From positions 52,994,039 to 53,058,038 of the forward strand of contig OY997593.1 in assembly GCA_963921825.1 (NCBI GenBank): a stretch of 64,000 nt of DNA. The letters run 5' to 3'. Below are positions 22,026 to 33,124 of this stretch, one piece after another. Source of the stretch: Erodium maritimum. Its lineage: Eukaryota; Streptophyta; Magnoliopsida; Geraniales; Geraniaceae. Numbering within the stretch: the first letter of the stretch is position 1; each line of letters starts with the position of its first letter. A program made the translations under genes and the position numbers. Below the pieces are notes generated by a model. It had not been told where the DNA came from. It did no database searches and saw only the letters and a list, made by a program, of their open reading frames with translations.

Positions 22026-23090
22026 TTGACTATGCCTTTTTATTTCCGTGATACATCAATAAATTTATTCAATAAATTTGATGCTATGGGAAATGACATT
22101 TTGTGCAATAGTTTATTTATGATGAATGTGAAAAGTAACACCATTAAATCGGTTATGCATATTGAAACTGGCACAAAACGATGCGTTGAAAATGAGGAAT
22201 CTTCAATGTTGTGGCATCGGAGATTGGGATATATCTTGATGGATAGAATCGAAAGATTAGTAAAAGATGGAGTATTTAGTACTCTAGACTTTTCTAATTT
22301 CGAGGTTTGTGTGGATTTCATAAAAAGAAAGCAAACCGATATATCCAAGAAAGGTGCACACAGATTTCCGAGTTACTTGAAATCATCCATACATATATTT
22401 GTTGTCCCGACATGGATATGCAAAGTAGTCTGAAATACTTCATCTCCTTTATTGATTACTTTTCACGGTATATGTATGTTTATATGCTTCACAACAAAAG
22501 TGAAGCATTAGACGTATTTAAGATTTTCAAAGCAGAAGTTGAAAATCAATGTAAGAATAAAATCAAGATTGTCAGGAGTGACAAAGGAGGAGAGTACTAT
22601 GGTAGATACACAGAAGGTGGTAAAGCACTGGGTCCGTTCGCTAAGTTTTCTTCAGGGGCATGGAATAGTTGCTCAGTACACCAATCTAGGATCTCTTAGT
22701 GAGAATGGTGTAGTTGAAAGAAGAAATCGGACCGTGATGGAGATGGTGAGGAGTATGCGTAGTAATACGAATCTCCCATTATTCTTGTGGACCGATGCAC
22801 TTAAGACGGTTGCGTACATATTAAATCGCGTTCCAACCAAGTCTGTTTCAAAGACACCTTTTGAGTTATTCAAGGGTTGGAAACCGAGTTTGCACCATGT
22901 ACGCATATGGGGATGCCCGTCTGAAGTGAGGATTTACAACCCACAAGAAAAGAAACTGGATCCTAGAACCCTTAGCGGTTATTTTGTTGGATATGCAGAA
23001 CGATCCAAGGGATACAGATTTTACTGTCCATCTCATAGCACCAGGATTGTGGAATCAAAAAATGCGAAGTTTCTTGAGAAATGATTTGAT
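22026..23090 (+). pseudogene. Copia-3 GAG-pre-integrase and integrase (D to Y at the first catalytic site)
   Basis: SSMLWHRRLGYI and FEVCVDFIKRKQT are the GAG-pre-integrase and zinc region (the second cysteine is now F). A frameshift near 22350 leads to IIHTYICCPDM, where the first catalytic aspartate (HTD in active relatives) is tyrosine. IVRSDKGGEYYG keeps the second aspartate. After a second frameshift near 22640 SENGVVERRNRT keeps the glutamate. Downstream text to KKLDPRTLSGYFVGY is normal integrase C-terminus. Confidence 0.9.
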
Positions 23091-23167
23091 CAGTGGGAGG
23101 AATCGGTTGCAGAGCTCAAATTCTGAAACTATTACTGAGAAACCTCCTACATTAGTCGATCAAATCG

Positions 23168-23972
23168 TTGTCGTTAGAGTTCAAATTGAGATTGATCTCT
23201 AACTTTCCACATTTTGATAATAATATAGTAAATCAAGTTGTTCAGGAAGAATCTTTGGTCAATGAAAAACTAGTTGGTCAACCTGATCCTCAGGAAAATG
23301 TTGATCCAACATTAAAGAGATCTACTAGAATGAGGAAATCAACAATCCATGGGGGCTACTATGTGTATCTGCAAGAATTGGACTTTAATGTCGGAGCCGA
23401 AAATGATCCTGAGACGTTTTCACAAGCCATAAATTGTAATGAATCAAGTCAATGGTATGATACTATGAATGATGAAATGAATTCGATGGCATCGAATGAA
23501 TTTTGGGATCTTGTCGAGTTACCTAAAGAAGCGAAAGCCGTTGGATGTAAATGTGTCTTTAAAACCAATAAAGACTCATCCGGTAACATCGAGAGATATA
23601 AGGCCAAACTAGTTGCCAAAGAATTTAGTCAAAAAGAATGAATCAATTACAAGGTCACTCTTTCTCTTGTATCAAAAATAGATTCGCTTCGGCTAATCAT
23701 GTTATTAGTTGCATACTTTGACTTGGAATTGCAATAAATGGACGTAAAAACAGCATTTCTAAACGGAGAACTAAAGGAAGAGGTGTTCATGAAACATTTA
23801 GTTTCTTGGAGGATTCACCTCTAGTAATGGTGGGCATTTAGTTTGCAAGCTTGGAAGATCAATCTACGGTTTGAAACAAGTCTCACGTCATTGGTATTTG
23901 AAGTTTCATGATGTTATTTCTTCATTCGGTTTCGAAGAAAATGTTATGGACAATTGTATATACCATAAGGTT
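23168..23972 (+). pseudogene. Copia-3 reverse transcriptase, N-terminal part
   Basis: KRSTRMRKSTI, FSQAINCNESSQWYDTMNDEM and VGCKCVFKTNKDSSGNIERYKAKLVAKEFSQKE are the linker and N-terminal RT blocks. A stop at 23639-23641 is followed by MDVKTAFLNGELKEE and the decayed IYGLKQVSRH segment. The last codons, near DNCIYHKV at 23951-23972, run straight into Gypsy-2; the reading resumes with SGSKIFF after 44305. Confidence 0.92.
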
Positions 23973-24664
23973 TGTCACGCCCCAATTTCAGTAAACCGAA
24001 CTCGGGACGCGAACGTTTTGTTACAATAAACCATTTGAAACCCTTTTTATAATTCACCTTAAAATCGCCATTTGTTCAACAAAATAATATTTACATCTCA
24101 AAAACAAGTCCTAACAAGTGGACAAAAGCGTGGTACACGTCACTAGACTCAAAATAACCCAGAAACCCGCTTCTAGCTCTTCAAGCTTCAGAAGCTCACC
24201 TAGTCCAGCCTGCGAACGGTACCTGTAGGAAAAGCAGCTAGGGGTGAGCGTTCGCTCACCACCACAGATAACAGACTGACTACGGCATACTTAGCAGACA
24301 AAGTCGGTGACACCAACAACGACTCAAATGACACACACACGACCAAATACTTTCCTCAACCGACTCAACACTCGGACACGTGATGTAGACCCCACGCAAC
24401 AATTGACGACCTCTTCCAAAGACAAGACAGACAACCACGCAACACCCAAGATCACAAAGGATCGCATACCAGTTGCTCAGTAACCATCTCTGTCTCTCGC
24501 CCTTTACCGATCCCAGTCAGGTTAAGCGGTCGACCTGTCGCGCAACTTCTCCCGATCTCAGTCGGGAGGCTAACCCACAACCTCTCCGCTTCACCCGATC
24601 CCAGTCGGGTGGTTAGCCACACCCGCGCGTCCTTCCCCCGATCCTAGTCGGGGAGCTAGCCCAC

Positions 24665-26352
24665 TGTTGGGTCTCGAGGTAGGGTTGGAGATGAACCAAC
24701 TCGCAGCGGAAAATCAATGAAAACCAAGAGACAATTAAAACCATGAAACAACTAACAAAGAATGGATTAACAAGAGAAAAATTCAGCACTAGTTCTTACC
24801 AAAACAAGAACACCGGTTAACGAATGATTGGCTTGAGTCTCCAAGACGCCTACGTATCCACTTGGGAATCAAAGCCACGTAGTTCTTCTCTTTGAGGACT
24901 CAAGAACACAAACATGGAGGTGGAAACTAGCCAAACCCGAAATGGCCATGGAAGAGGGAGAGAAAATGTGTTTCCTATTCTTGTCTTGTGTTTGTTATGT
25001 TGAAAAAAGATGACTTAAACATAACAAAACCCATACTTGTCCAACTAAAGGCATGAGACAAGTATGGTGTCAAGTAAGGTGTAAATAGGACAAAGTATGG
25101 CAAGACAAGATTGGGTTAGGTGGTGAATCACCAACACCTTAATCCTTGTCTTGCTTACTTAGTACTAATTAATCAAGACTTGATTAATTAGTTCCATGGG
25201 CCTTGGTTGCATGGGCCTTTCATGGGCCTCTTGGAACATGGCCCGTGGCCATTTCCAACGAGGTCCCGTGATTCGCTCATCGCCTCCATGCCTTCCATAC
25301 CGGAAATGTCCAACATTATCCGACGCGATCAATCCCAAGACTCCAAGCCTTGTCTCGATCCGTAAAGTCCTATTCACTTACGGGCACATGACCCAAAACC
25401 CAGTTTTGGTCATGTCCCGAGACAACTCCCTTTTGGCCATTCTCCATGAATGTGTCAATGAGTTTCATCCTCCGGTGTGACCCTTAGGTTTATGCATGTC
25501 AATAGATCAACGTAAAATCCCATTTTACTTGATCCTATTTAAGTGGCAACTAACGAGACTTTAGTATTGCCTGACACTACATAACGAATCGACCCTGTCG
25601 ATTCTAACCTTTCCGTCGTCCCTGTCATTATCCTTTTATCTCCGATATCCTGATTGAGATAAGGCATAGAGCCGTCATCCTTATTATTCTCAATCACCGT
25701 TCCTTGATATGTGAGATGACTGAAGATATGATACCCAGTATCATGTGCATGGCCATGCTATTCTTCCAGTCACTCTCGATCAAGTGGCCGAGAACCGATA
25801 TCTTTCCCATACCTTAGTATGAGGGATAAATCCCTTAGCCGTCTTTCGTGTCACTCATGTAGCCCGTCCCCAAGCCAATCCTGGCCGTTATGGAAGCCCT
25901 GTTACGGACAACGTTAGGCTCAGGTCAAACTCAGTTGTTGACTACATAGCGATCACAAAGACTCCTTGGTCTAAGGATACATGACAAGCTACAACACTGA
26001 ATATGTTCATGACTTAATCTATGGCACATATTCAGGGTGGGTCGTCCAATATCATGTCCCACATGATATCTATGATCAGACTCCGGAATCCCATTCCAAT
26101 GACTAACAGAACGTAAGCCATAAAGAGCCATCTTTCATACTAGTCGCTTCTAGTGAAGCTTTGTTGACTAGGGACCCATCGAGTGTGATCTATCTCGATC
26201 TATGGTTCTATTCGCATGGTGGGCATAGATCAGAGCACACATCGATATATTACTCCAACACATAAGTAATATAAAGCCGCTTTAATTTTATTGCTAACGA
26301 TGATATATACATTTGGACATTTAGGATTGAACTACGGGCACTAAGACTAACA
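24665..26352 (-). repeat. Copia-2 3' LTR
   Basis: TGTTGGGTCTCG...GACTAACA, 1,688 bp, next to the polypurine tract. It contains an imperfect inverted repeat GATCAACGTAAAAT / ATTTTACTTGATC at about 25505-25534, which the 5' LTR and the solo Copia LTR also have. Confidence 0.96.
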
Positions 26353-26366
26353 ATCTCCCACTTGCC
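26353..26366 (-). other. Polypurine tract of Copia-2
   Basis: On the minus strand GGCAAGTGGGAGAT precedes the 3' LTR start TGTTAG; this GTGGGAGA form is typical of plant Copia elements. Confidence 0.88.
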
Positions 26367-26479
26367 CTAGTTCCAATCTAAACTCCAATATGTCCCCATC
26401 GACTTTACATGTCTAACATGTTCAGGCAGTGACACTGTCTTAGTCAAAGGGTTGGCTATGTTATCATCTGTTGCAATAT

Positions 26480-26939
26480 CGGTTATCTTCACTTCACCTC
26501 AGTTCAGTATTTATCTGATGAGGTGGATACGCCGCAGTACATGTTTGGATTTGTTATGCGATCTAGGCTTTTAGCTTGCGCAATGGCCCTTGTGTTGTCG
26601 CAAAATGGATTCACCGGACTGGATGGGTTTTTAATTACACCCAGCCCTGCCATGAATTTCCAAATCCACATAGCCTCCTTAGCTGCCTCTGCAGCATCCA
26701 TGTACTTGGCCTCTGTCGTAGATTCGGCAATGGTATCTTGCTTTACGCTTTCCCAGCTAAAGCTCTACCATTCAGCGTAAACACATATCCTGATTGACTT
26801 CTAAAGTCATCTGGATTTGTCTTGGAAAACTAGCGTCTACTCATCCTTCGACGACTAGTTCAACATCATCTTTCCCCCGGGTTAGAATGATGTCTACTGG
26901 TACAACATAAGGCTTACGAGACGTCTGGTCTCATACATG
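26480..26939 (-). pseudogene. Copia-2 RNase H, gapped
   Basis: The minus strand encodes DAAEAAKEAMWIWKFM and PFCDNTRAIAQAK, late RNase H blocks. Upstream, short traces of TSRHHSNPGE and FTLNG blocks are joined with large gaps where the family has the conserved KYL and TDSS segments. The same layout is seen at 8646-9070 in Copia-1 as far as that copy extends. Confidence 0.82.
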
Positions 26940-27930
26940 TCATGGCATATATGATCGATCCTGCCCCCAGGCGCATAGGATTCTCATCATCCTTTTCAGC
27001 TCATCAGGTGTCTTAGGACACTGAGTCTTGCTGAGATGAATGCCATGACTAGTGGGTAAGAGTCCTTTCTTTGAATCGAGCATTAAGAACCTACTCAATG
27101 CCTTGTTCACATAGGTTCCCTGACTTAAATCCAAGACCCTCTTGGTGCGATCTCTACATATCTTAATCCTTAAGATATAAGAAGCATCGCCTAAGTCCTT
27201 TATTGAAAAACACTTCCTCAACCAAGCTTTAGTCTCGTGCAAGGTTGGGATGTCGTTTTCAATGAGAACCAGAAAGGTAATCTTGCTCCCACTAGCCTTC
27301 TTATAAACGCAAGATTCATCCTCGTTCTTGATTAAGCCAAATCCAATTACAGCTTCATCAAAACGAAGGATCCAACTCCGAGAAGTTCGTTTCAATCCAT
27401 AAATGGATTTCAACAACTTATAAATCTTTCCTTTATTCTTCGGATCGTCAAAACCTTTGGGCCGAGACATACAAACGTACTCAGTCAAATTTCCATTTAG
27501 GAAAGCGGTTTTGACATCCACTTGCCATATCTCGTAATTATGATACGCAGTTATGTCAAGAAGAATTTGGATTGATTTTGACCATAGCCACTAAGGAGAA
27601 GGTTTCCTCATAGTCAATCCATTGGATCTGCCTATAACCTTTCGCCACCAGTTGAGCTTTGTAGGTCAAAGGGTTGCTGTCCATGTCCATCTTCACCTTG
27701 AAGATCCATTTGCATCCTATGGTCCTCACACCATTGATGGGATCAACCGGTTCCCAGACTCGGTTGTCCGACATGGATTGCATTTCCTCCCTCATGGCTC
27801 CCAGCCATAACTCGGAGTTGGGCCCATCCACGACTTCCTGAAAGGTGGCTGGATCATCGTGATCCACCATGACTTCATTGTCACCTCCGGATACCATATC
27901 TTGGAGGTGGAAGATTGATCCTTTCAAATC
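26940..27930 (-). pseudogene. Copia-2 reverse transcriptase without the YVDD motif
   Basis: From the right: LWLGAMREEMQSM, VRTIGCKWIFKVKMDMD and YKAQLVAKGYRQ, then after stops near 27556 MDVKTAFLNGNLTEYVCM, LLKSIYGLKRTSRSW and ESCVYKKASGSKITFLVL. The next residues are IENDIPTLHETKAWL: the YVDDILL segment expected between FLVL and I-NDIP is absent, at 27249-27277. Downstream FSIKDLGDASYILRIKICRD and CPKTPDELKRM are normal. Without the catalytic aspartates this protein cannot polymerise DNA. Confidence 0.92.
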
Positions 27931-28463
27931 GCCTTGGACCTTCCGGAATTGTAACAGGAATTGGTTCTTACTCTACGACAATCTCTGGCTCCTTTCTACA
28001 GGGTTGCTAATTGGTTTAGACAGATCTGTACCATCCTGAATTTCTTCGAGATGCACAGTCCTCCCAATGACGTCTTTGGAAACAAAACTTTTTTTCCATA
28101 AAGACCCCACCCCAAGCGACGAACACCATGTTCTCACGGGGATTGTAGAAATAGTATCCCCTTGTTGCTTTGGGATACCACACGAAGGTGCATATCTCAG
28201 ATCTTGGTTCGAGCTTAGTCGAAACCAAATGTTTCACATAAGCCTCGCAACCACAAATCTTTAGGAAGGACAAAGCGGGCATCATCCCGTACCATTTTTA
28301 AAATGGTGTCCCTTCCACACCATTCGTCGAAGCCCGATTCACTATGAATGCGGTCGTCTCTAGAGCAAAACCCCTAAAAGAGATTGGGAGATCAGTCCAA
28401 CTAATCATGGAACAGACCATTGTCTAACAATGTCCGATTTCTCCGTTTGGCTACACCTTTCAA
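27931..28463 (-). pseudogene. Copia-2 integrase C-terminus and linker
   Basis: ALSFLKICGCEAYVKHLV, LEPRSEICTFVWYPKATRGYYFY and MVFVAWGGVFMEKKF are the conserved region after the integrase core. Stops interrupt both sides. Confidence 0.85.
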
Positions 28464-29252
28464 CTACAGTGACCTAGGAGGAGTCCATTCCAAAAGGATC
28501 CCATTCTCTTTTAGATGATCTAACAACTCTGTGGTCAAGTATTTTCCACCTCGATCCAATCGAAGTGCCTTAATACCTTTGTCGAGCTGGTTTTCTACTA
28601 TAGTCTTAAACTCTTTGAATTTATCAAAAGTTTCAGACTTATGTCTCACCGAATAGACATAACCATATTTACTGTAATCATCAGTAAATGTGATAAAGTA
28701 GCTAAAACCCCTCCTGGCAAGTGAACTTATTGGTCTACACACATTCGAGTGTATCAGCCCCAATAATTCACCCGCCCTTTCATCGCGATCGATAAAGGGC
28801 ACTTTAGTCATTTTTCCCATCAAACAAACCTTGCACCTATCGATCGAATGGAATTCGAATGAACCTGAAAGCCCGCACTTCTGAAGTGCTGATAGGCGCT
28901 TCTTGTTTATGCGACCCAAATGACAGTACCATAACAGAGTTAGGTTTAAATCGTTGGATTTAGACCTCTTGGTATTAACGGAATATATAGAACTTGAGGC
29001 ATTGTTACCCATATCTAATATGTACAATCCTCCAACCATGTCAGTACTGGTATAAAACATATCATTGCATAGAACATTGAAAACTCCATTTCCAATATTA
29101 ACATTATATCCTTCCTTGTCAAACACGGATACAGATATAATATTCCTACTAAAAGTAGGTATGCAATATACAATATACAATACTAAGACAAGGCCTCTTG
29201 GCAAAGCAAGACTCATGGATCCTACAGCAGTTGCCACAACTCTGAGGTCCAT
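28464..29252 (-). pseudogene. Copia-2 integrase and GAG-pre-integrase (262-codon frame)
   Basis: This is the longest open frame of the element. It reads YCIPTFSRNIISVSVFDKEG, LLWYCHLGRINKKRL, CKVCLMGKM (zinc site), then LLGLIHSNVCRPI. The first catalytic residue, aspartate in Copia-1 (LIHSD), is asparagine here. The second aspartate is in LRLDRGGKYLTT. The frame ends before the glutamate. Confidence 0.9.
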
Positions 29253-29383
29253 TTCGTGCTTTCCAAATCTCTCCTACTTTCAGCCACCATATATTAGTGC
29301 ATGTGTGAGATTCAGTCATGGTATCTAATACCCATGAATCTTTGGAAGTAGAGAGATGTAGCTCTATAGAGTTAATACCGAAT
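29253..29383 (-). pseudogene. Copia-2 protease start
   Basis: The minus strand encodes SKDSWVLDTMTESHTCTNIW. The pattern W-LDTG--SH-C of active relatives has the glycine after the catalytic aspartate-threonine replaced by methionine, so the active site is damaged. A frameshift follows. Confidence 0.8.
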
Positions 29384-29881
29384 GAAGGCACGGTCCCACC
29401 GCCCTTCCTTAGATCATCCAGGTTTCCTGATGAAGGCGCAGTCCTACTGCCCTTCTTCAGATTATCCAGGCTATTTGATGAAGGCGCAGTCCCACTGCCC
29501 TTCTTCAGATCAGCCGTGAACTTCCTGTAATCCTGGTTCCAATGATCAGGCTGTTGGCAGTAGAAGCAGACATTCTCAGGTGTCTCATCTTTCCTGCCAA
29601 GTGCGCATGGGCCCAGCCCTTGCCACTTCCAATTCCCTTGTTGACCATCAGAATATCCTTGGATCCCAGATCCCTGAGATATTCTTCTCAGCAGTTAATG
29701 ACACTTCATGTAACTCTGATATGGTCTTAGAGACAGCCTTGTCAAGGACATATTCTTTGCGTTCAGACTTGAGGACTATCCTCAAAATTCTGTACCAGTC
29801 CAAATAGTTTGTCCCATTTAGCTTGACCCTGTCAAGAATGGTTTTTAATGACAAACTATTAATGTTCGCTGAATTTGCCAT
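29384..29881 (-). pseudogene. Copia-2 gag, internally deleted, with three 16-residue repeats
   Basis: The minus-strand ATG at 29881 gives MANSANINSLSLKTILDR, LNGTNYLDWYRILRIVL and ERKEYVLDKAVSKT, which joins directly to ISELHEVSLTAEKN as in Copia-1. The zinc knuckle is present as CFYCQQPDHWNQDYRK, with tyrosine at the last cysteine position. Then come three 48-bp direct repeats (29384-29431, 29432-29479, 29480-29511), encoding DLKKGSGTAPSSNSL-type units. Confidence 0.87.
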
Positions 29882-31422
29882 TTAATCTACAACAGATAAA
29901 ATTCAATCAGTAAACTGAATAAATTTTATGAAGATCAAGCTTAAACACCAACAATCAATTCTAAACCTTTAGAATCTGAAACCAAGATCCTTGATTCACT
30001 CGATTAAGCTGAACTAATGCTCACCACTTAATCGAGCTATGTAGGTAGGACTCCATCCAATCACATCCAATGTGACTCTTGGCTAGGGTATGCACTTATG
30101 TACACGGCTTACCCTATCTGTTACCCTAGCTCAACCTCAGGCTGAGAATCGTAGTCGGGTCCACCAATTTTCAACTATGGCCCGTCACTATGTAGGTGCT
30201 CCGCTAATGCGCACGACACCCACATATGTCGTCCAAACCTACTACCCCGCTTTCCCATGGATGCTCCGCTAATGCGCACGACACCCATAGGACGGGGAGG
30301 TAGTAAGGTGTTGATAATTGGGAGGTATCGGACATGACCCGCTTTTACTTGTCCAGTTGTGTTCAAAACTTTGGCACATCCTAGATGCGATGAGCACATC
30401 AACTACATTTCAAATGCAATGATGCCTCAAATTACATCCAATGTAATTCTTCCTTTGAACCCGTCAACTACATCCAATGCAATGACGGTTCTAAGGGTTC
30501 ACACACAAGGATTAAATTCCAATTTTATCTTTGCATGTGAGGCGATATGCTCGGTAAATAAAGTTAAGCATGCAATTCTAAAACACATAGAATTAATCAT
30601 GCATAAACTAAACCAAGCATAAAGCGATAAATGTGCACATAATAGCCCCCTAAACTAACTCCCACTAGCTTCTTGAGCTCCACCGACTCCAAGCCGATGC
30701 CAACACCCGAAAAGCCACCAAATGACCTTTTCGCCCTTTCTTCATCTTGAGTAAAATATTACAATTTAATACACGACTCGCAGGTCGGGAATAAATAAAT
30801 ATTACAAACAAGTGGTTCGACGACCACACCTTGAAAGAATAATTACACGTTAACTCTAACGGCTCGCAGGCCGTGAAAAGCGATAAATAATTAAATTGAG
30901 CTCGGGGCTATTATGTACACCATGCCAACATCACATCACACATCGTGTTATCAAACAAGCATGTTATCAAACATCATGTGATTTTCCGGTTTTAATTAAT
31001 AGCCAAGTTTCGAAATTTTTTGATGCTCGGTTTATCGAAACCGTTCAAAAATGAAACTTTTGAACATTTGATCTTCGAGTTCGTCATGACGGTTCCAAAC
31101 TCGTCATAACTAACAAAACGGTTTAGCCTTAGCATATCAACCATCCAATGGTCATGCTTGGCCTAGCTCCGTCCAACGGAGCCCCGTTCGGTCTCGGTTT
31201 CGGCTCCCCGAGAGTCCCGCTCCCGAGACCCGAAAAATCAAACTTTTTTCAAAATTTCCAGATTTAAAATAATTTTCAAAAATTCATTTTACATGCATTA
31301 AATCCATAAACAAGAATTTAAAACATGTTATCAAACAATTTAGCAAAACAACATGCCAAAAACGAAACTTTCAAGCAAAACCGAAACTATGAACACCGTC
31401 TTGTGAATCCCGAAGGTAGCAC
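29882..31422 (-). other. Copia-2 untranslated leader
   Basis: About 1.5 kb without coding signal, collinear with 16279-17802. It has the repeated GCTCCGCTAATGCGCACGAC (near 30198 and 30262). Confidence 0.78.
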
Positions 31423-31435
31423 GGCTCTGATACCA
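31423..31435 (-). other. Primer-binding site of Copia-2 (tRNA-iMet)
   Basis: Minus strand TGGTATCAGAGCC, an exact initiator-Met complement one base from the LTR. Confidence 0.93.
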
Positions 31436-31436
31436 C

Positions 31437-33124
31437 TGTTGGGTCTCGAGGTAGGGTTGGAGATGAACCAACTCGCAGCGGAAAATCAATGAAAACCAAG
31501 AGACAATTAAAACCATGAAACAACTAACAAAGAATGGATTAACAAGAGAAAAATTCAGCACTAGTTCTTACCAAAACAAGAACACCGGTTAACGAATGAT
31601 TGGCTTGAGTCTCCAAGACGCCTACGTATCCACTTGGGAATCAAAGCCACGTAGTTCTTCTCTTTGAGGACTCAAGAACACAAACATGGAGGTGGAAACT
31701 AGCCAAACCCGAAATGGCCATGGAAGAGGGAGAGAAAATGTGTTTCCTATTCTTGTCTTGTGTTTGTTATGTTGAAAAAAGATGACTTAAACATAACAAA
31801 ACCCATACTTGTCCAACTAAAGGCATGAGACAAGTATGGTGTCAAGTAAGGTGTAAATAGGACAAAGTATGGCAAGACAAGATTGGGTTAGGTGGTGAAT
31901 CACCAACACCTTAATCCTTGTCTTGCTTACTTAGTACTAATTAATCAAGACTTGATTAATTAGTTCCATGGGCCTTGGTTGCATGGGCCTTTCATGGGCC
32001 TCTTGGAACATGGCCCGTGGCCATTTCCAACGAGGTCCCGTGATTCGCTCATCGCCTCCATGCCTTCCATACCGGAAATGTCCAACATTATCCGACGCGA
32101 TCAATCCCAAGACTCCAAGCCTTGTCTCGATCCGTAAAGTCCTATTCACTTACGGGCACATGACCCAAAACCCAGTTTTGGTCATGTCCCGAGACAACTC
32201 CCTTTTGGCCATTCTCCATGAATGTGTCAATGAGTTTCATCCTCCGGTGTGACCCTTAGGTTTATGCATGTCAATAGATCAACGTAAAATCCCATTTTAC
32301 TTGATCCTATTTAAGTGGCAACTAACGAGACTTTAGTATTGCCTGACACTACATAACGAATCGACCCTGTCCATTCTAACCTTTCCGTCGTCCCTGTCAT
32401 TATCCTTTTATCTCCGATATCCTGATTGAGATAAGGCATAGAGCCGTCATCCTTATTATTCTCAATCACCGTTCCTTGATATGTGAGATGAGTGAAGATA
32501 TGATACCCAGTATCATGTGCATGGCCATGCTATTCTTCCAGTCACTCTCGATCAAGTGGCCGAGAACCGATATCTTTCCCATACCTTAGTATGAGGGATA
32601 AATCCCTTAGCCGTCTTTCGTGTCACTCATGTAGCCCGTCCCCAAGCCAATCCTGGCCGTTATGGAAGCCCTGTTACGGACAACGTTAGGCTCAGGTCAA
32701 ACTCAGTTGTTGACTACATAGCGATCACAAAGACTCCTTGGTCTAAGGATACATGACAAGCTACAACACTGAATATGTTCATGACTTAATCTATGGCACA
32801 TATTCAGGGTGGGTCGTCCAATATCATGTCCCACATGATATCTATGATCAGACTCCGGAATCCCATTCCAATGACTAACAGAACGTAAGCCATAAAGAGC
32901 CATCTTTCATACTAGTCGCTTCTAGTGAAGCTTTGTTGACTAGGGACCCATCGAGTGTGATCTATCTCGATCTATGGTTCTATTCGCATGGTGGGCATAG
33001 ATCAGAGCACACATCGATATATTACTCCAACACATAAGTAATATAAAGCCGCTTTAATTTTATTGCTAACGATGATATATACATTTGGACATTTAGGATT
33101 GAACTACGGGCACTAAGACTAACA
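31437..33124 (-). repeat. Copia-2 5' LTR
   Basis: 1,688 bp, near-identical to 24665-26352; ends TGTTGGG and CTAACA. Confidence 0.97.

Larger units (their letters stand above)
24665..33124 (-). mobile_element. Copia-2: youngest element, complete LTRs but defective coding (TSD CCCAC)
   Basis: Two 1,688-bp LTRs (24665-26352 and 31437-33124) enclose the internal region; CCCAC is duplicated at 24660-24664 and 33125-33129. I could find only about two differences between the LTRs, at 25599/32371 and about 25717/32489, so insertion was recent. The internal region has a large gag deletion, no YVDD in reverse transcriptase, an Asp to Asn change in integrase, a gapped RNase H and stops. It therefore must have been copied with proteins from another element. 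Confidence 0.96.

Noticed and set aside
25196-25480. Identical 94-codon frames at 25196-25480 and 31968-32252 as a duplicated gene
   Set aside because: Both lie at the same place in the two Copia-2 LTRs; identity reflects LTR duplication, and older LTRs do not keep the frame.
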